Source of the DNA: Sideroxydans lithotrophicus
Lineage (GTDB): Bacteria > Pseudomonadota > Gammaproteobacteria > Burkholderiales > Sulfuriferulaceae
NCBI GenBank assembly: GCA_022736605.1
Contig: DZDB01000003.1
Location: 4,826 to 24,532 of the forward strand
Direction of reading: 5' to 3'
Length of the DNA: 19,707 bases
Below, piece by piece: positions 1-6,939 of the stretch; position 1 is the stretch's first letter; each line of letters begins with the position of its first letter. The notes beneath the pieces are model-generated. The model did not search any database. It was not told the DNA's origin and worked only from the letters and a program-made list of their open reading frames with translations. Both the position numbers and the translations under genes were made by a program.

Positions 1-19
1 GTCACAATCAGGCAAGCTG

Positions 20-592
20 TCAAAGTTCCAGATTAAGCTCGGCAGTATGCGGGTTGGCGTGCGTCAAAGATCCCAAATCCAGCAGCGCAGGCAGTTCATC
101 CAAAGCACGTAAATTCAGGTCGCTCAAAAAAGAAGCCGTGGTTGCGAACAAGGCCGGGCGACCGGGAACATCGCGATGCCCGACTACCTTGATCCAGTCG
201 CGTTCTTCCAGCGTTTTGATGATCTGGCTGTTTACAGTCACACCGCGAATTTCTTCAATATCCCCGCGCGTGACCGGCTGTTTGTAGGCAATGATGGCCA
301 GTGTTTCCATCACCGCACGAGAATACTTTGGCTGCTTTTCAGGGTTCAATCGAGACAAATAGCGCTGATATTCCGGGCGCGTCTGAAAGCGCCAACCTTC
401 AGCTATTTGCACCAGCTCTACACCCCTGCCCTGCCATGCCAGACATAATTCATCCAGCGCTCGACGCAGCAACTCAATGCTCAAATCATCATCAAACAAA
501 CGCCGCATCTCATTGATTGAGATAGGTTCCCTGCTGGACAAAAGCACTGATTCAAGAATCAGCTTGAGGTCTTGGATATTATTCATGGACAT
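20..592 (-). CDS. scpB: Segregation and condensation protein ScpB
   Basis: ScpB is the dimeric winged-helix subunit that binds the kleisin ScpA in the SMC-ScpAB condensin, which compacts and segregates the chromosome in the cytoplasm. The 190-residue product has the family pattern: an N-terminal winged helix (LKLILESVLLSSREPIS), the hallmark YSRAVMETLAIIAYKQPVTR stretch near residues 90-109, and then RGVTVNSQIIKTLEERDWIK and GRPALFATT in the second winged helix. Its start lies inside the end of scpA, with a 14-base overlap from ATG 592 or 8 bases from the in-frame ATG at 586. That indicates translational coupling, and neither ATG has a clear Shine-Dalgarno sequence. Only 19 bases follow the stop before the window edge. 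In many proteobacteria rluB lies next, but it cannot be seen here. Identity is secure; the exact start is uncertain by two codons. Confidence 0.95.
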   Translation of the reverse strand: MSMNNIQDLKLILESVLLSSREPISINEMRRLFDDDLSIELLRRALDELCLAWQGRGVELVQIAEGWRFQTRPEYQRYLSRLNPEKQPKYSRAVMETLAIIAYKQPVTRGDIEEIRGVTVNSQIIKTLEERDWIKVVGHRDVPGRPALFATTASFLSDLNLRALDELPALLDLGSLTHANPHTAELNLEL

Positions 593-1376
593 ACATCAGG
601 CGCACATAGATGGGTGAAAAAGCTGCATTTTGCGCGATTTCAATCAACTGTTCACGCACCAGTTCGAGCATCGCAATAAAAGTGACGACCAACCGTGATC
701 GACCCTGCGCCGGATCAAACAAACGCGTAAATTCAACATAATCACCGTGCTGCAAGGCTTCCAGCAAATGGCTCATCGCCTCGCGCACTGACAGCGCCTG
801 ATGCCCTACTTTGTGGTGCTGCTGTGTGCCTGCGCGTGCGAGCAAACCCAACCAGGCAATGCGCAAATCAGCGGATTCCACATGGGGCAATAATTTTGCC
901 GCATCTTCGTGCCACACGGCTATGGCTTGATAATCGCGCCCCCGGCGTGGCTGCTCATCCAATTCCAGAGCTGCGGCTTTCATCTGTTCGTATTCAAGCA
1001 AGCGGCGCACCAGTTCTGCACGCGGGTCGGCCTGTTCATCGGATTCATCAAGGTGCGCATGACGTGGCAACAGCATACGCGACTTGATCTCTATCAATAG
1101 CGCTGCCATCAACAAATACTCTGCAGCTAATTCCAGCTGTTTGCTGCGCATCAAGTCCACATACGCCATGTACTGACGCGTTATCTCGGCCATCGGAATA
1201 TCCAGCACGTCAAGATTATGACGACGAATCAAATATAGCAAAAGATCCAGCGGCCCTTCAAAGGCGCTCAGATACACCGCCAATGCGTCAGGCGGGATAT
1301 ACAAATCCAAAGGCATCTGGGTGAACGGCTCACCCTTCACCAAGGCCAGCCTTGGCGTGGCCAGCGTCGCGCTCAT
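579..1376 (-). CDS. scpA: Segregation and condensation protein ScpA (kleisin)
   Basis: ScpA is the kleisin that bridges the two SMC heads and recruits ScpB. The 265-residue product carries the typical N-terminal SMC-neck-binding helices, FEGPLDLLLYLIRRHNLDV followed by DIPMAEITRQYMAYV, then the AAEYLLMAALLIEIKSRMLLP stretch. The C-terminal winged helix (FIAMLELVREQLIEIAQ) contacts the SMC cap. I chose ATG 1376 (MSATLATP). The frame stays open to another in-frame start at 1415, but the extra 13 residues are not family-like. The downstream end overlaps scpB. A probable sigma-70 promoter lies at 1441-1468 on the same strand, so scpAB is likely transcribed separately from trpS, which is cut off from it here by an opposite-strand gene. 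Identity is secure and the start is moderately sure. Confidence 0.94.
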   Translation of the reverse strand: MSATLATPRLALVKGEPFTQMPLDLYIPPDALAVYLSAFEGPLDLLLYLIRRHNLDVLDIPMAEITRQYMAYVDLMRSKQLELAAEYLLMAALLIEIKSRMLLPRHAHLDESDEQADPRAELVRRLLEYEQMKAAALELDEQPRRGRDYQAIAVWHEDAAKLLPHVESADLRIAWLGLLARAGTQQHHKVGHQALSVREAMSHLLEALQHGDYVEFTRLFDPAQGRSRLVVTFIAMLELVREQLIEIAQNAAFSPIYVRLMYVHE

Positions 1377-1418
1377 TGCGTCACTTTGCCGGTGTGTTGC
1401 ATGTATTCCATCCAATCC

Positions 1419-1440
1419 TGTAGTAACACTTGGTTACACA
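1419..1440. promoter_or_regulatory. Inverted repeat, possible operator upstream of scpA
   Basis: GTAAC at 1423-1427 and GTTAC at 1433-1437 form a 5-bp dyad with a 5-base spacer. The flanks TGT (1419-1421) and ACA (1438-1440) extend it if one A is bulged. It covers the predicted start point of the minus-strand scpA promoter, which is where a repressor site would be expected. No regulator can be named, and dyads this short arise by chance fairly often. Confidence 0.35.
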
Positions 1441-1468
1441 CTGATACCCCTGCTTTGCCCACTGCAAA
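1441..1468 (-). promoter_or_regulatory. Candidate sigma-70 promoter for scpAB
   Basis: Reading the minus strand, a -35 element TTTGCA (complement of 1463-1468) is followed after 16 bases by a -10 element TATCAG (complement of 1441-1446). Each matches consensus at four of six positions. The predicted transcription start is near 1434, about 58 bases ahead of the scpA ATG at 1376. This is pattern matching only. Confidence 0.4.
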
Positions 1469-1569
1469 CTATTCTTGAGCCATGATTCGTGGAAGCAAAC
1501 AGCTGCTTTCCTTTGAATCTGCCGATCAGAATTGTCAGGCATATATTTCAACGACTCAGGAGATTGATC

Positions 1570-1908
1570 ATGAAAACTTCACAACGATTTTTGGCAACGA
1601 TTGCACTTGGCACCGGGCTTTTATTTGGCTTGCCCGGGTTGGCGCAAGCCGACAACGACAGGCCACGCATCGGTGTGAATCTATCTTTTGGCGTACCGGT
1701 TTATGGTGCACCAGCGTACGTTTATGCACCGCAACGTCCTGCCTATATCTACGCGCCACCCCGTGTCGTTTATTATGGACGCGATTATGAATGGCGCGAT
1801 TATGATCGCTGGAGTGATCGTCGGCATTGGCGTGAACATGGCCATGATCGCTGGCATCGTGATGGCTGGCGCGGCGATCGTAGACATCATTGGGATCATG
1901 ACGACTAA
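1570..1908 (+). CDS. Small exported His/Tyr/Arg-rich protein of unknown function
   Basis: I do not recognise a named family. The 112-residue product begins with a convincing Sec signal peptide (MKTSQRFLATIALGTGLLFG..., likely cleaved after AQA at residue 27), so it is exported to the periplasm or beyond. The middle is rich in Pro, Tyr, Val and Ala (PVYGAPAYVYAPQRPAYIYA), resembling PXPV-type small secreted proteins. The last 45 residues are dominated by Asp, Arg, His, Trp and Tyr and end HHWDHDD. That composition could bind metal or an acidic polymer, but this is inference. I chose ATG 1570 because an AGGAG lies just ahead at good spacing and the signal peptide then starts cleanly; the frame is open upstream to 1489 without a signal-like start. 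It lies head-on to trpS, leaving 12 bases between the stops, and divergent from scpA. Confidence 0.8.
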   Translation: MKTSQRFLATIALGTGLLFGLPGLAQADNDRPRIGVNLSFGVPVYGAPAYVYAPQRPAYIYAPPRVVYYGRDYEWRDYDRWSDRRHWREHGHDRWHRDGWRGDRRHHWDHDD

Positions 1909-1920
1909 ATTCGGTCAGGG

Positions 1921-3123
1921 TCAGTCATAACGCAAGCCCATAGCTTCGCGCACATCGCGCATGGTCTCTCGTGCCAGTTCACGCGCTTTTTCACAACCAT
2001 CGGCAATCAGATTGCGCACCAGGGATGGGCTTTCCATATACATTTGCGCCCGTTCTCGCATCGGCTCCTGCTCTCTGAGCACAGCGTCGATAACCGGCTG
2101 CTTGCATTCCAGACAGCCAATACCTGCGCTGGTACAGCCGACCCGCACCCAGCTTTGAACGTCTTCAGACGAATACACTTGATGCAGTTGCCACACCGGA
2201 CATTTCTCCGGCGAACCGGGGTCAGTACGACGCACCCTCGCCGGATCGGTCGGCATGGTGCGGATTTTTTTACTCACGCTGCCGACGTCTTCACGCAGCG
2301 TAATGGTGTTGCTGTAAGACTTGGACATTTTTTGGCCGTCCAGGCCGGGCATGCGTGAGGCCGTGGTCAACAAGGATTGCGGCTCCGCCAAAATCATTTT
2401 ACCGCCGCCTTCTAAGTAGCCAAACAGCCGCTCGCGATCTCCCAGAGACAGGTTTTGCTGCTCATTTAGCAGCGCGCGTGCTGATTCCAGCGCTTCATCG
2501 TCGCCCTGCTCCTGATAACGATTGCGCAATTCCTCATACAAACGCGCTTTCTTGCTGCCCATTTTTTTGACAGCGGCTTCGGCTTTTTGCTCAAAGCCGA
2601 TTTCACGTCCGTAAAGATGGTTAAAGCGACGCGCCATTTCACGGGTAAATTCAATGTGCGGCACCTGATCTTCACCCACCGGCACCTGATTGGCACGATA
2701 GATCAGGATGTCGGCACTTTGTAACAAGGGATAGCCGAGGAAACCATAGGTAGAGAGGTCTTTTTCGCTCAGTTTTTCCTGCTGATCCTTGTAGGTGGGC
2801 ACGCGTTCAAGCCAGCCCAGTGGCGTAATCATCGACAGCAACAGATGCAATTCGGCGTGTTCCGGCACCTGCGACTGGATAAACAACACGGCTTGCGATG
2901 GATCAACACCTGCGGCCAGCCAGTCAATCACCATTTCCCAAACATTGTCCTGAATCACTTCAGGGCTATCGTAATGGGTGGTCAGCGCATGCCAGTCGGC
3001 AACAAAAAACAGGCACTCGTGTTCGTGCTGAAGTTTGATCCAGTTCTTCAATACGCCGTGATAATGGCCAAGATGCAGGCTGCCGGTGGGGCGCATGCCG
3101 GATAAGACTCGATTTGCGTACAT
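1921..3123 (-). CDS. trpS: Tryptophan--tRNA ligase
   Basis: TrpS charges tRNA(Trp) with tryptophan in the cytoplasm. This class I synthetase shows its HIGH-type motif as HLGH at residues 17-20 and KMSKS at residues 265-269, with the family segments SADILIYRANQVPVGEDQ and LSTYGFLGYPLLQSADI between them. At 400 residues it is longer than the roughly 330-340-residue enterobacterial type. The extra length is a charged segment (about residues 175-260) before KMSKS, typical of a longer TrpS class in betaproteobacteria and some relatives. I chose ATG 3123 because it lies only two bases beyond the stop of the M50 protease gene; the upstream open frame overlaps that gene. Translational coupling within the rnm-yciO-M50-trpS operon is likely. 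Confidence 0.96.
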   Translation of the reverse strand: MYANRVLSGMRPTGSLHLGHYHGVLKNWIKLQHEHECLFFVADWHALTTHYDSPEVIQDNVWEMVIDWLAAGVDPSQAVLFIQSQVPEHAELHLLLSMITPLGWLERVPTYKDQQEKLSEKDLSTYGFLGYPLLQSADILIYRANQVPVGEDQVPHIEFTREMARRFNHLYGREIGFEQKAEAAVKKMGSKKARLYEELRNRYQEQGDDEALESARALLNEQQNLSLGDRERLFGYLEGGGKMILAEPQSLLTTASRMPGLDGQKMSKSYSNTITLREDVGSVSKKIRTMPTDPARVRRTDPGSPEKCPVWQLHQVYSSEDVQSWVRVGCTSAGIGCLECKQPVIDAVLREQEPMRERAQMYMESPSLVRNLIADGCEKARELARETMRDVREAMGLRYD

Positions 3124-3125
3124 GA

Positions 3126-3827
3126 TTAATTGGTAATGATTTGAATAAGCGCTGAGAGATTGGTGTGGCCGACGCCTGAAACTGCCCCTGAGATAACAAT
3201 AATCAGCGCCAGCAAAGGACTTAATATCAAACCCAGCCAACCAATGAACATCAGCGCCAGCAGGATATAAAAACCGTAAGGCTCAATTTTCTCGAACTGG
3301 TAAGCAAGCCGCGGGGGCAACAAGCTGACTGCGATACGCCCACCATCCAATGGTGGCAGGGGCAACAGATTAAGCGCCATCAAAACGGCGTTGATAAAAA
3401 TGCCAGCCGCGCCCATCAGCGCAAGCGGCTGCGTGTAATTGTCACCCAGCGCCAGTCCCAGCTTGATAACCAGTGCCCAGAAAATAGCCATTAGTAAATT
3501 GGCCGCCGGACCGGCTGCAGCGACCCAGAGCATGTCGTTTTTTGGATTGCGTAACGCTCCGAAATTGACCGGCACTGGCTTGGCCCAGCCAAACAGGATA
3601 AAACCACCCCCCAACACTTTACTGAGTAGCAAAATAGACAACGGCACCAGAATGGTTCCCACTGGGTCAATATGCTTGAGTGGGTTCATGGTAACGCGTC
3701 CGAGCATCCATGCCGTTTTATCGCCGAAGAATTTGGCTACATAGCCGTGGGCTGCCTCATGCAGGGTAATGGCAAAAATGACAGGTATCGCCCAGATGCT
3801 GATTTTTTGTATCAGATTCAGTTCCAT
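3126..3827 (-). CDS. Site-2-type M50 family metalloprotease, membrane-embedded
   Basis: This is a polytopic inner-membrane zinc protease of the site-2 protease family. The zinc motif HEAAH sits at residues 23-27 in the first membrane segment, with Glu24 as the predicted catalytic base. The third zinc ligand is Asp161 in LNLLPLPPLDGGR. Five or six hydrophobic helices run through its 233 residues. It lacks PDZ and cystathionine-beta-synthase domains, so it belongs to the compact subgroup, not the RseP type. Its substrate is unknown. The start overlaps the yciO stop by one base (TAATG), and trpS follows after two bases, so the genes are almost certainly co-transcribed. This protease next to trpS is a recurrent arrangement in betaproteobacteria from general knowledge. 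Family assignment is confident; the physiological role is not known. Confidence 0.92.
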   Translation of the reverse strand: MELNLIQKISIWAIPVIFAITLHEAAHGYVAKFFGDKTAWMLGRVTMNPLKHIDPVGTILVPLSILLLSKVLGGGFILFGWAKPVPVNFGALRNPKNDMLWVAAAGPAANLLMAIFWALVIKLGLALGDNYTQPLALMGAAGIFINAVLMALNLLPLPPLDGGRIAVSLLPPRLAYQFEKIEPYGFYILLALMFIGWLGLILSPLLALIIVISGAVSGVGHTNLSALIQIITN

Positions 3828-4453
3828 TAATTCAATCCAAAAGGTTGCAATGCGCCAAGTCCCGCCCGTATCAGGACAGGTTCAGCGTGTGTGAGGTCGA
3901 TCACTGTAGTCGGTTCCACGCCACAGGCACCTGCATCTACAATTAACGCCAGTCGTTTTTCGAGACGGTCACGAATGTCTTCGGCTTCATGCATGGGCAG
4001 CTCATCACCTGGCAAAATCAGCGTCATGCTCAAAATCGGCTCACCGAGTTCTTCCAGCAACGCCAGCGTGATCGAATGCATCGGGACGCGCAAGCCGATA
4101 GTATTGCGTTTGGGGTGTTGCAGTCGCTTCGGCACCTCACGCGTGGCTTCCAGTATGAAGGTATAGCTGCCCGGCGTATTCGCTTTTAGCAGGCGGAACT
4201 GAATATTATTGACCTGGGCATAGCGTGAAATTTCAGATAAATCCCGGCACATGAGTGTGAAGTGGTGCTTGTCATCCACCTCACGAATGGCACGGATACG
4301 ATCTTGCGCCGACTTGTCGCCCAAGTGGCAACCGAGCGCATAGCTGGAATCGGTCGGAAACGCGATTACGCCACCGTCACGTAAAATAGCCACCGCCTGT
4401 TTGATCAGACGCGGCTGTGGACTATCCGGGTGCAGCGTAAAATATTGCGACAT
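3827..4453 (-). CDS. yciO: YciO-type protein of the Sua5/TsaC/YrdC family
   Basis: Family members with TsaC/Sua5 activity make threonylcarbamoyl-AMP from threonine, bicarbonate and ATP for the t6A modification of tRNA. The YciO branch is a paralogue whose cellular role is less settled. The 208-residue product matches YciO closely from memory: GGVIAFPTDSSYALGCHLGD, HFTLMCRDLSEISRYAQVNN, NTPGSYTFILEATREVPKRL, NTIGLRVPMHSITLALLEEL and PTTVIDLT. The segment SMTLILPGDELP replaces the Ser-x-Asn element of true TsaC enzymes, which favours YciO. No Sua5 C-terminal domain is present. The start lies three bases after the stop of the PHP phosphatase gene, and the end overlaps the M50 gene by one base. 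YciO next to Rnm/YciV is also the order found in Escherichia coli. Confidence 0.93.
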   Translation of the reverse strand: MSQYFTLHPDSPQPRLIKQAVAILRDGGVIAFPTDSSYALGCHLGDKSAQDRIRAIREVDDKHHFTLMCRDLSEISRYAQVNNIQFRLLKANTPGSYTFILEATREVPKRLQHPKRNTIGLRVPMHSITLALLEELGEPILSMTLILPGDELPMHEAEDIRDRLEKRLALIVDAGACGVEPTTVIDLTHAEPVLIRAGLGALQPFGLN

Positions 4454-4456
4454 GAA

Positions 4457-5302
4457 TCAGCAATCCGCCCAGTCGTGCCAGATAGGTGTGCATGAGCTTG
4501 GCAATGCCGGCAAGCGCCCAATATCGCGGTAGCCTTCTCCCGGCGCATGAAAATCTGAACCACGCGATGACAGCAGGCCAAATTTAGCCGCCAAGTTGGC
4601 AAAATGCGGATATTGCTCAGGCGTGTGGCTACCGGTCACCACTTCAATTCCAACGCCGCCCAACGCTTTGAACTCTGCCAGCAACTCGTGCATTTTAGTG
4701 CTGCCCATGTCATAGCGCCCAGGGTGCGCCAGCACGGCTTGCCCGCCGCTGGCGTTGATCCAGGCGACAGCATCCGCCAAATTCGCCCATTGGTGTCCAA
4801 CGTAGCCGGGCTTGCCCTTAACCAGATATTTTTTGAACACCGTACGCACATCCTTAACGATGCCTTGTGCCACCAGAAAACGCGCAAAATGCATGCGGCC
4901 GATGAGGTTTTTATTGTCTGCGTGCTGATACGCGCCTTCGAGGCTGTTTTTAATGCCTGCTTTTTCCAGTTGCTCAGCCATTTTTGCCGCGCGCTCACGG
5001 CGCCCAGCCCGGATACCTTCCAGACCAGCCACCAATGCCGGATGCAATGGGTCAACTTGTAAACCGACAATATGCAGCGTGTGCACGCCCCAACTCACAG
5101 AGATTTCTACGCCATTGACCAAGCGGATACCATGTTCAGCGGCTGCAACACGCGCCAACACCAGACCCGAGACATCATCGTGGTCCGTCAGCGCCAGCAC
5201 AGTCACGCCCTGCCCGGCTGCGCGCGCAACCAATTCGGCGGGCGGCAGTCTGCCATCAGAGATATTGGAGTGGCAATGAAGATCGTAATTGGCTTCAGAC
5301 AT
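4457..5302 (-). CDS. rnm: PHP-domain phosphatase/5'-3' exoribonuclease (RNase AM/YciV type)
   Basis: This is the PHP-family enzyme that removes the 3' phosphate of nucleoside 3',5'-bisphosphates. In E. coli the homologue (Rnm, formerly YciV/TrpH) acts as a 5'-to-3' exoribonuclease in rRNA 5'-end maturation. The 281-residue product has the metal-site motifs in order: DLHCHSNISDG (His9, His11), LALTDHDD (Asp40, His41), NGVEIS (Glu66), His77 in TLHIVG, LAHPGRY (His193) and GSDFHAPG (Asp250, His252). I chose ATG 5302 (MSEANYDLH) because it gives the family-like N-terminus; a GTG at 5326 would add eight residues. No strong Shine-Dalgarno is seen. It leads the minus-strand operon, and a TATGAT (complement of 5329-5334) is a possible -10 element without a good partner. 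Confidence 0.9.
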   Translation of the reverse strand: MSEANYDLHCHSNISDGRLPPAELVARAAGQGVTVLALTDHDDVSGLVLARVAAAEHGIRLVNGVEISVSWGVHTLHIVGLQVDPLHPALVAGLEGIRAGRRERAAKMAEQLEKAGIKNSLEGAYQHADNKNLIGRMHFARFLVAQGIVKDVRTVFKKYLVKGKPGYVGHQWANLADAVAWINASGGQAVLAHPGRYDMGSTKMHELLAEFKALGGVGIEVVTGSHTPEQYPHFANLAAKFGLLSSRGSDFHAPGEGYRDIGRLPALPSSCTPIWHDWADC

Positions 5303-5375
5303 AGGGGTCACTTGTGGAATACACACAAATCATAGCAAAATACGCCCACCCCCACTATCAAAGCCTTGCTCAAAC

Positions 5376-6095
5376 ATGCCTATCCCTGCGGAAATCCGCA
5401 CCAGCTTTGCCGAAGCCAACCGCCTCGTGCAGCAAGCCTTTACCGAATCCGGCATCCAATCAGGTGATCAGGTCACTCCCGATCAACTCGGCGAAGCCAT
5501 CGAACAATTTATATTTGTTTTTGACAAACTTGACCGCGAGCATGGTGAAACCGGACCGGTGCCGTATGACGATGTCAGCCAGATGGGTGACCATGCCATA
5601 GGTTTCATCATGGATCTGGCCTACTGGGCGGATCGCCTGCGTTTGCCAAAATCCAAAATGGATCTGGAAAAAACCGCTTTGGCGGTTGCGCATTGGGTCA
5701 TCCGCCATAATGGCGAAATACGCACCCTGGAACCGCTGGTTAACAGCCTGGCAGCGAGTGCAAACCTGACGCAAGACATCTCCACCCTCAAAGCCATGAG
5801 CGAAGTGATTGCGGATGTTATCGAGCACGCTGCGCCCGCAATCAAAAGTGATCTTGAAAAACACGATGTGACGCGTCCCTGGCGCATCCTCAATCTGAAT
5901 TACGCGATTGTCGCCACCCGTACGCAAGATCGCGCCATCATCGAAAAAGCCTACGATACGCTGGGGCGAAATTTGCCGGAAGATTGTCCCGCGTTTTTCG
6001 AGCAGGGATTGCAACAGGCGCAAAAAGACGTTTATGGTGCCGAGGTACGTGAACTGATGCAGGATTATTTTAAACGCTGGGCAACACGACACTAG
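5376..6095 (+). CDS. Conserved-looking soluble protein of unknown function
   Basis: I do not recognise this 239-residue protein. It has no signal peptide or membrane segment and reads as largely alpha-helical, with many charged residues. Notable stretches are AEANRLVQQAFTESGIQ, PVPYDDVSQMGDHAIGFIMD, LEKTALAVAHWVIRHNGEIR and TRPWRILNLNYAIVATRTQD, which look like several helical-repeat units. I see no catalytic motif. ATG 5376 (MPIPAEIR) is preferred: the frame is open further upstream, but that extension would run through the start of the divergent rnm-like gene. yciB begins three bases after the stop, so the two genes are tightly linked and this one probably heads the yciB-yciI-bolA-ppiC run. 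A role in the same envelope or stress context is inference. It is a real gene by position, codon pattern and coupling. Confidence 0.82.
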   Translation: MPIPAEIRTSFAEANRLVQQAFTESGIQSGDQVTPDQLGEAIEQFIFVFDKLDREHGETGPVPYDDVSQMGDHAIGFIMDLAYWADRLRLPKSKMDLEKTALAVAHWVIRHNGEIRTLEPLVNSLAASANLTQDISTLKAMSEVIADVIEHAAPAIKSDLEKHDVTRPWRILNLNYAIVATRTQDRAIIEKAYDTLGRNLPEDCPAFFEQGLQQAQKDVYGAEVRELMQDYFKRWATRH

Positions 6096-6098
6096 ATC

Positions 6099-6632
6099 AT
6101 GAAATTTTTATTCGATTTTTTTCCAATACTGCTGTTTTTCATCGCCTATAAATTGGGTGGTATTTATGTGGCAACCGGCGTAGCCATTGTAGCCAGCTTC
6201 GTGCAGATTGGCTGGGTCATGGCGCGCGGCAAAAAAGTTGAGCCCATGATGTGGATCAGCCTCGCCATCATCGTGTTTTTTGGCGGCGCGACCTTGCTGT
6301 TGCACAATGAAACCTTCATCAAATGGAAGCCCACCGTGCTGTACTGGCTGTTCGCTGTGATTTTGCTTGGCGGGACTTGGCTGTTCAAGAAAAACTTTAT
6401 CCGTGTGATGATGGAAAAACAGATCAACCTGCCTGATTCGGTATGGAACAATCTGAATTTGAGCTGGGCAGGATTTTTTTTCGTGATGGGGGTCGCAAAT
6501 ATCTATGTGGCCTATAACTTCTCCACTGATGACTGGGTCAATTTCAAACTGTTTGGCACCACTGGCATGATGCTGGTTTTCGTCGTAATACAAAGCCTTA
6601 TGTTATCCAAACACATCCAGGACAAGGAGTAA
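6099..6632 (+). CDS. yciB: Inner-membrane septation/intracellular-spread protein YciB (IspZ)
   Basis: YciB (IspZ, septation protein A) is a small inner-membrane protein linked to cell-envelope synthesis and division, and its loss affects envelope integrity in enterobacteria. The 177-residue product begins MKFLFDFFPILLFFIAYKLG, the standard family opening. It has five hydrophobic segments and the family stretches LLGGTWLFKKNFIRVMM, LPDSVWNNLNLSWAGFF and NIYVAYNFSTDDWVNFKLFG. It follows the unknown 239-residue gene by three bases and precedes yciI with only a few bases between, so translation and transcription are likely coupled. Its stop codon overlaps the end of the Shine-Dalgarno for yciI. 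Full length and intact. Confidence 0.96.
   Translation: MKFLFDFFPILLFFIAYKLGGIYVATGVAIVASFVQIGWVMARGKKVEPMMWISLAIIVFFGGATLLLHNETFIKWKPTVLYWLFAVILLGGTWLFKKNFIRVMMEKQINLPDSVWNNLNLSWAGFFFVMGVANIYVAYNFSTDDWVNFKLFGTTGMMLVFVVIQSLMLSKHIQDKE
6624..6630 (+). promoter_or_regulatory. Strong ribosome binding site ahead of yciI
   Basis: AAGGAGT at 6624-6630 is a near-perfect Shine-Dalgarno. Six bases separate it from an in-frame ATC codon at 6637, which is the expected distance. The first in-frame ATG at 6646 lies 15 bases away, which is too far. The site therefore argues for initiation at AUC. Confidence 0.7.
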
Positions 6633-6645
6633 TACCATCTGGTAC

Positions 6646-6939
6646 ATGATCGTTGGGGAAGACACCCCGAATAGTCTCGAAAAACGCCTGGCCACCAGAC
6701 CAGATCACGTTGCCCGGCTACAAACATTACAAAATGAAGGCAGGTTGCTGCTGGCCGGGCCAAATCCCGCCATTGATAACAATGACCCGGGGACCGTCGG
6801 CTTCTCCGGCAGCCTGATTGTGGCTGAGTTTCCCAGCCTGGTTGATGCCGAAACGTGGGCGACGTCAGATCCTTACGTAACCGCGGGCGTGTACGCCAGC
6901 GTCATGGTCAAACCTTTCAAGAAAACCCTGCCAGCATGA
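6646..6939 (+). CDS. yciI: YciI family protein
   Basis: YciI is a small ferredoxin-like-fold protein (YCII domain) with a conserved His/Asp pocket. Its biochemical role in bacteria is not settled, although related domains act in degradation of aromatic compounds. The product matches E. coli YciI along its length: DTPNSLEKRLATRPDHVARL, NEGRLLLAGPNPAIDNNDPG, GFSGSLIVAEFPSL and DPYVTAGVYASVMVKPFKK. The coordinates use the first ATG (97 residues). The family normally starts with a few more residues, such as M-W-Y-M-I. Here those codons read ATC TGG TAC ATG from 6637, and the strong ribosome binding site is spaced for the ATC, so the true start is probably 6637 (100 residues). The stop overlaps the bolA start as ATGA. 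The gene is intact otherwise. Confidence 0.93.
   Translation: MIVGEDTPNSLEKRLATRPDHVARLQTLQNEGRLLLAGPNPAIDNNDPGTVGFSGSLIVAEFPSLVDAETWATSDPYVTAGVYASVMVKPFKKTLPA

Noticed and set aside
1542..1547. TATATT as -10 of the small secreted protein gene
   Set aside because: The start of transcription would fall on the ribosome binding site and no -35 is convincing.
4604..5070. Overlapping plus- and minus-strand frames of 144-152 residues within the PHP phosphatase
   Set aside because: The PHP metal motifs run through the whole region in the chosen frame, so these are shadows.
5460..6092. 210-residue open frame on the minus strand opposite the unknown 239-residue gene
   Set aside because: It lies wholly inside a gene with better start, coupling to yciB and protein-like composition; the antisense product has no recognisable motif.
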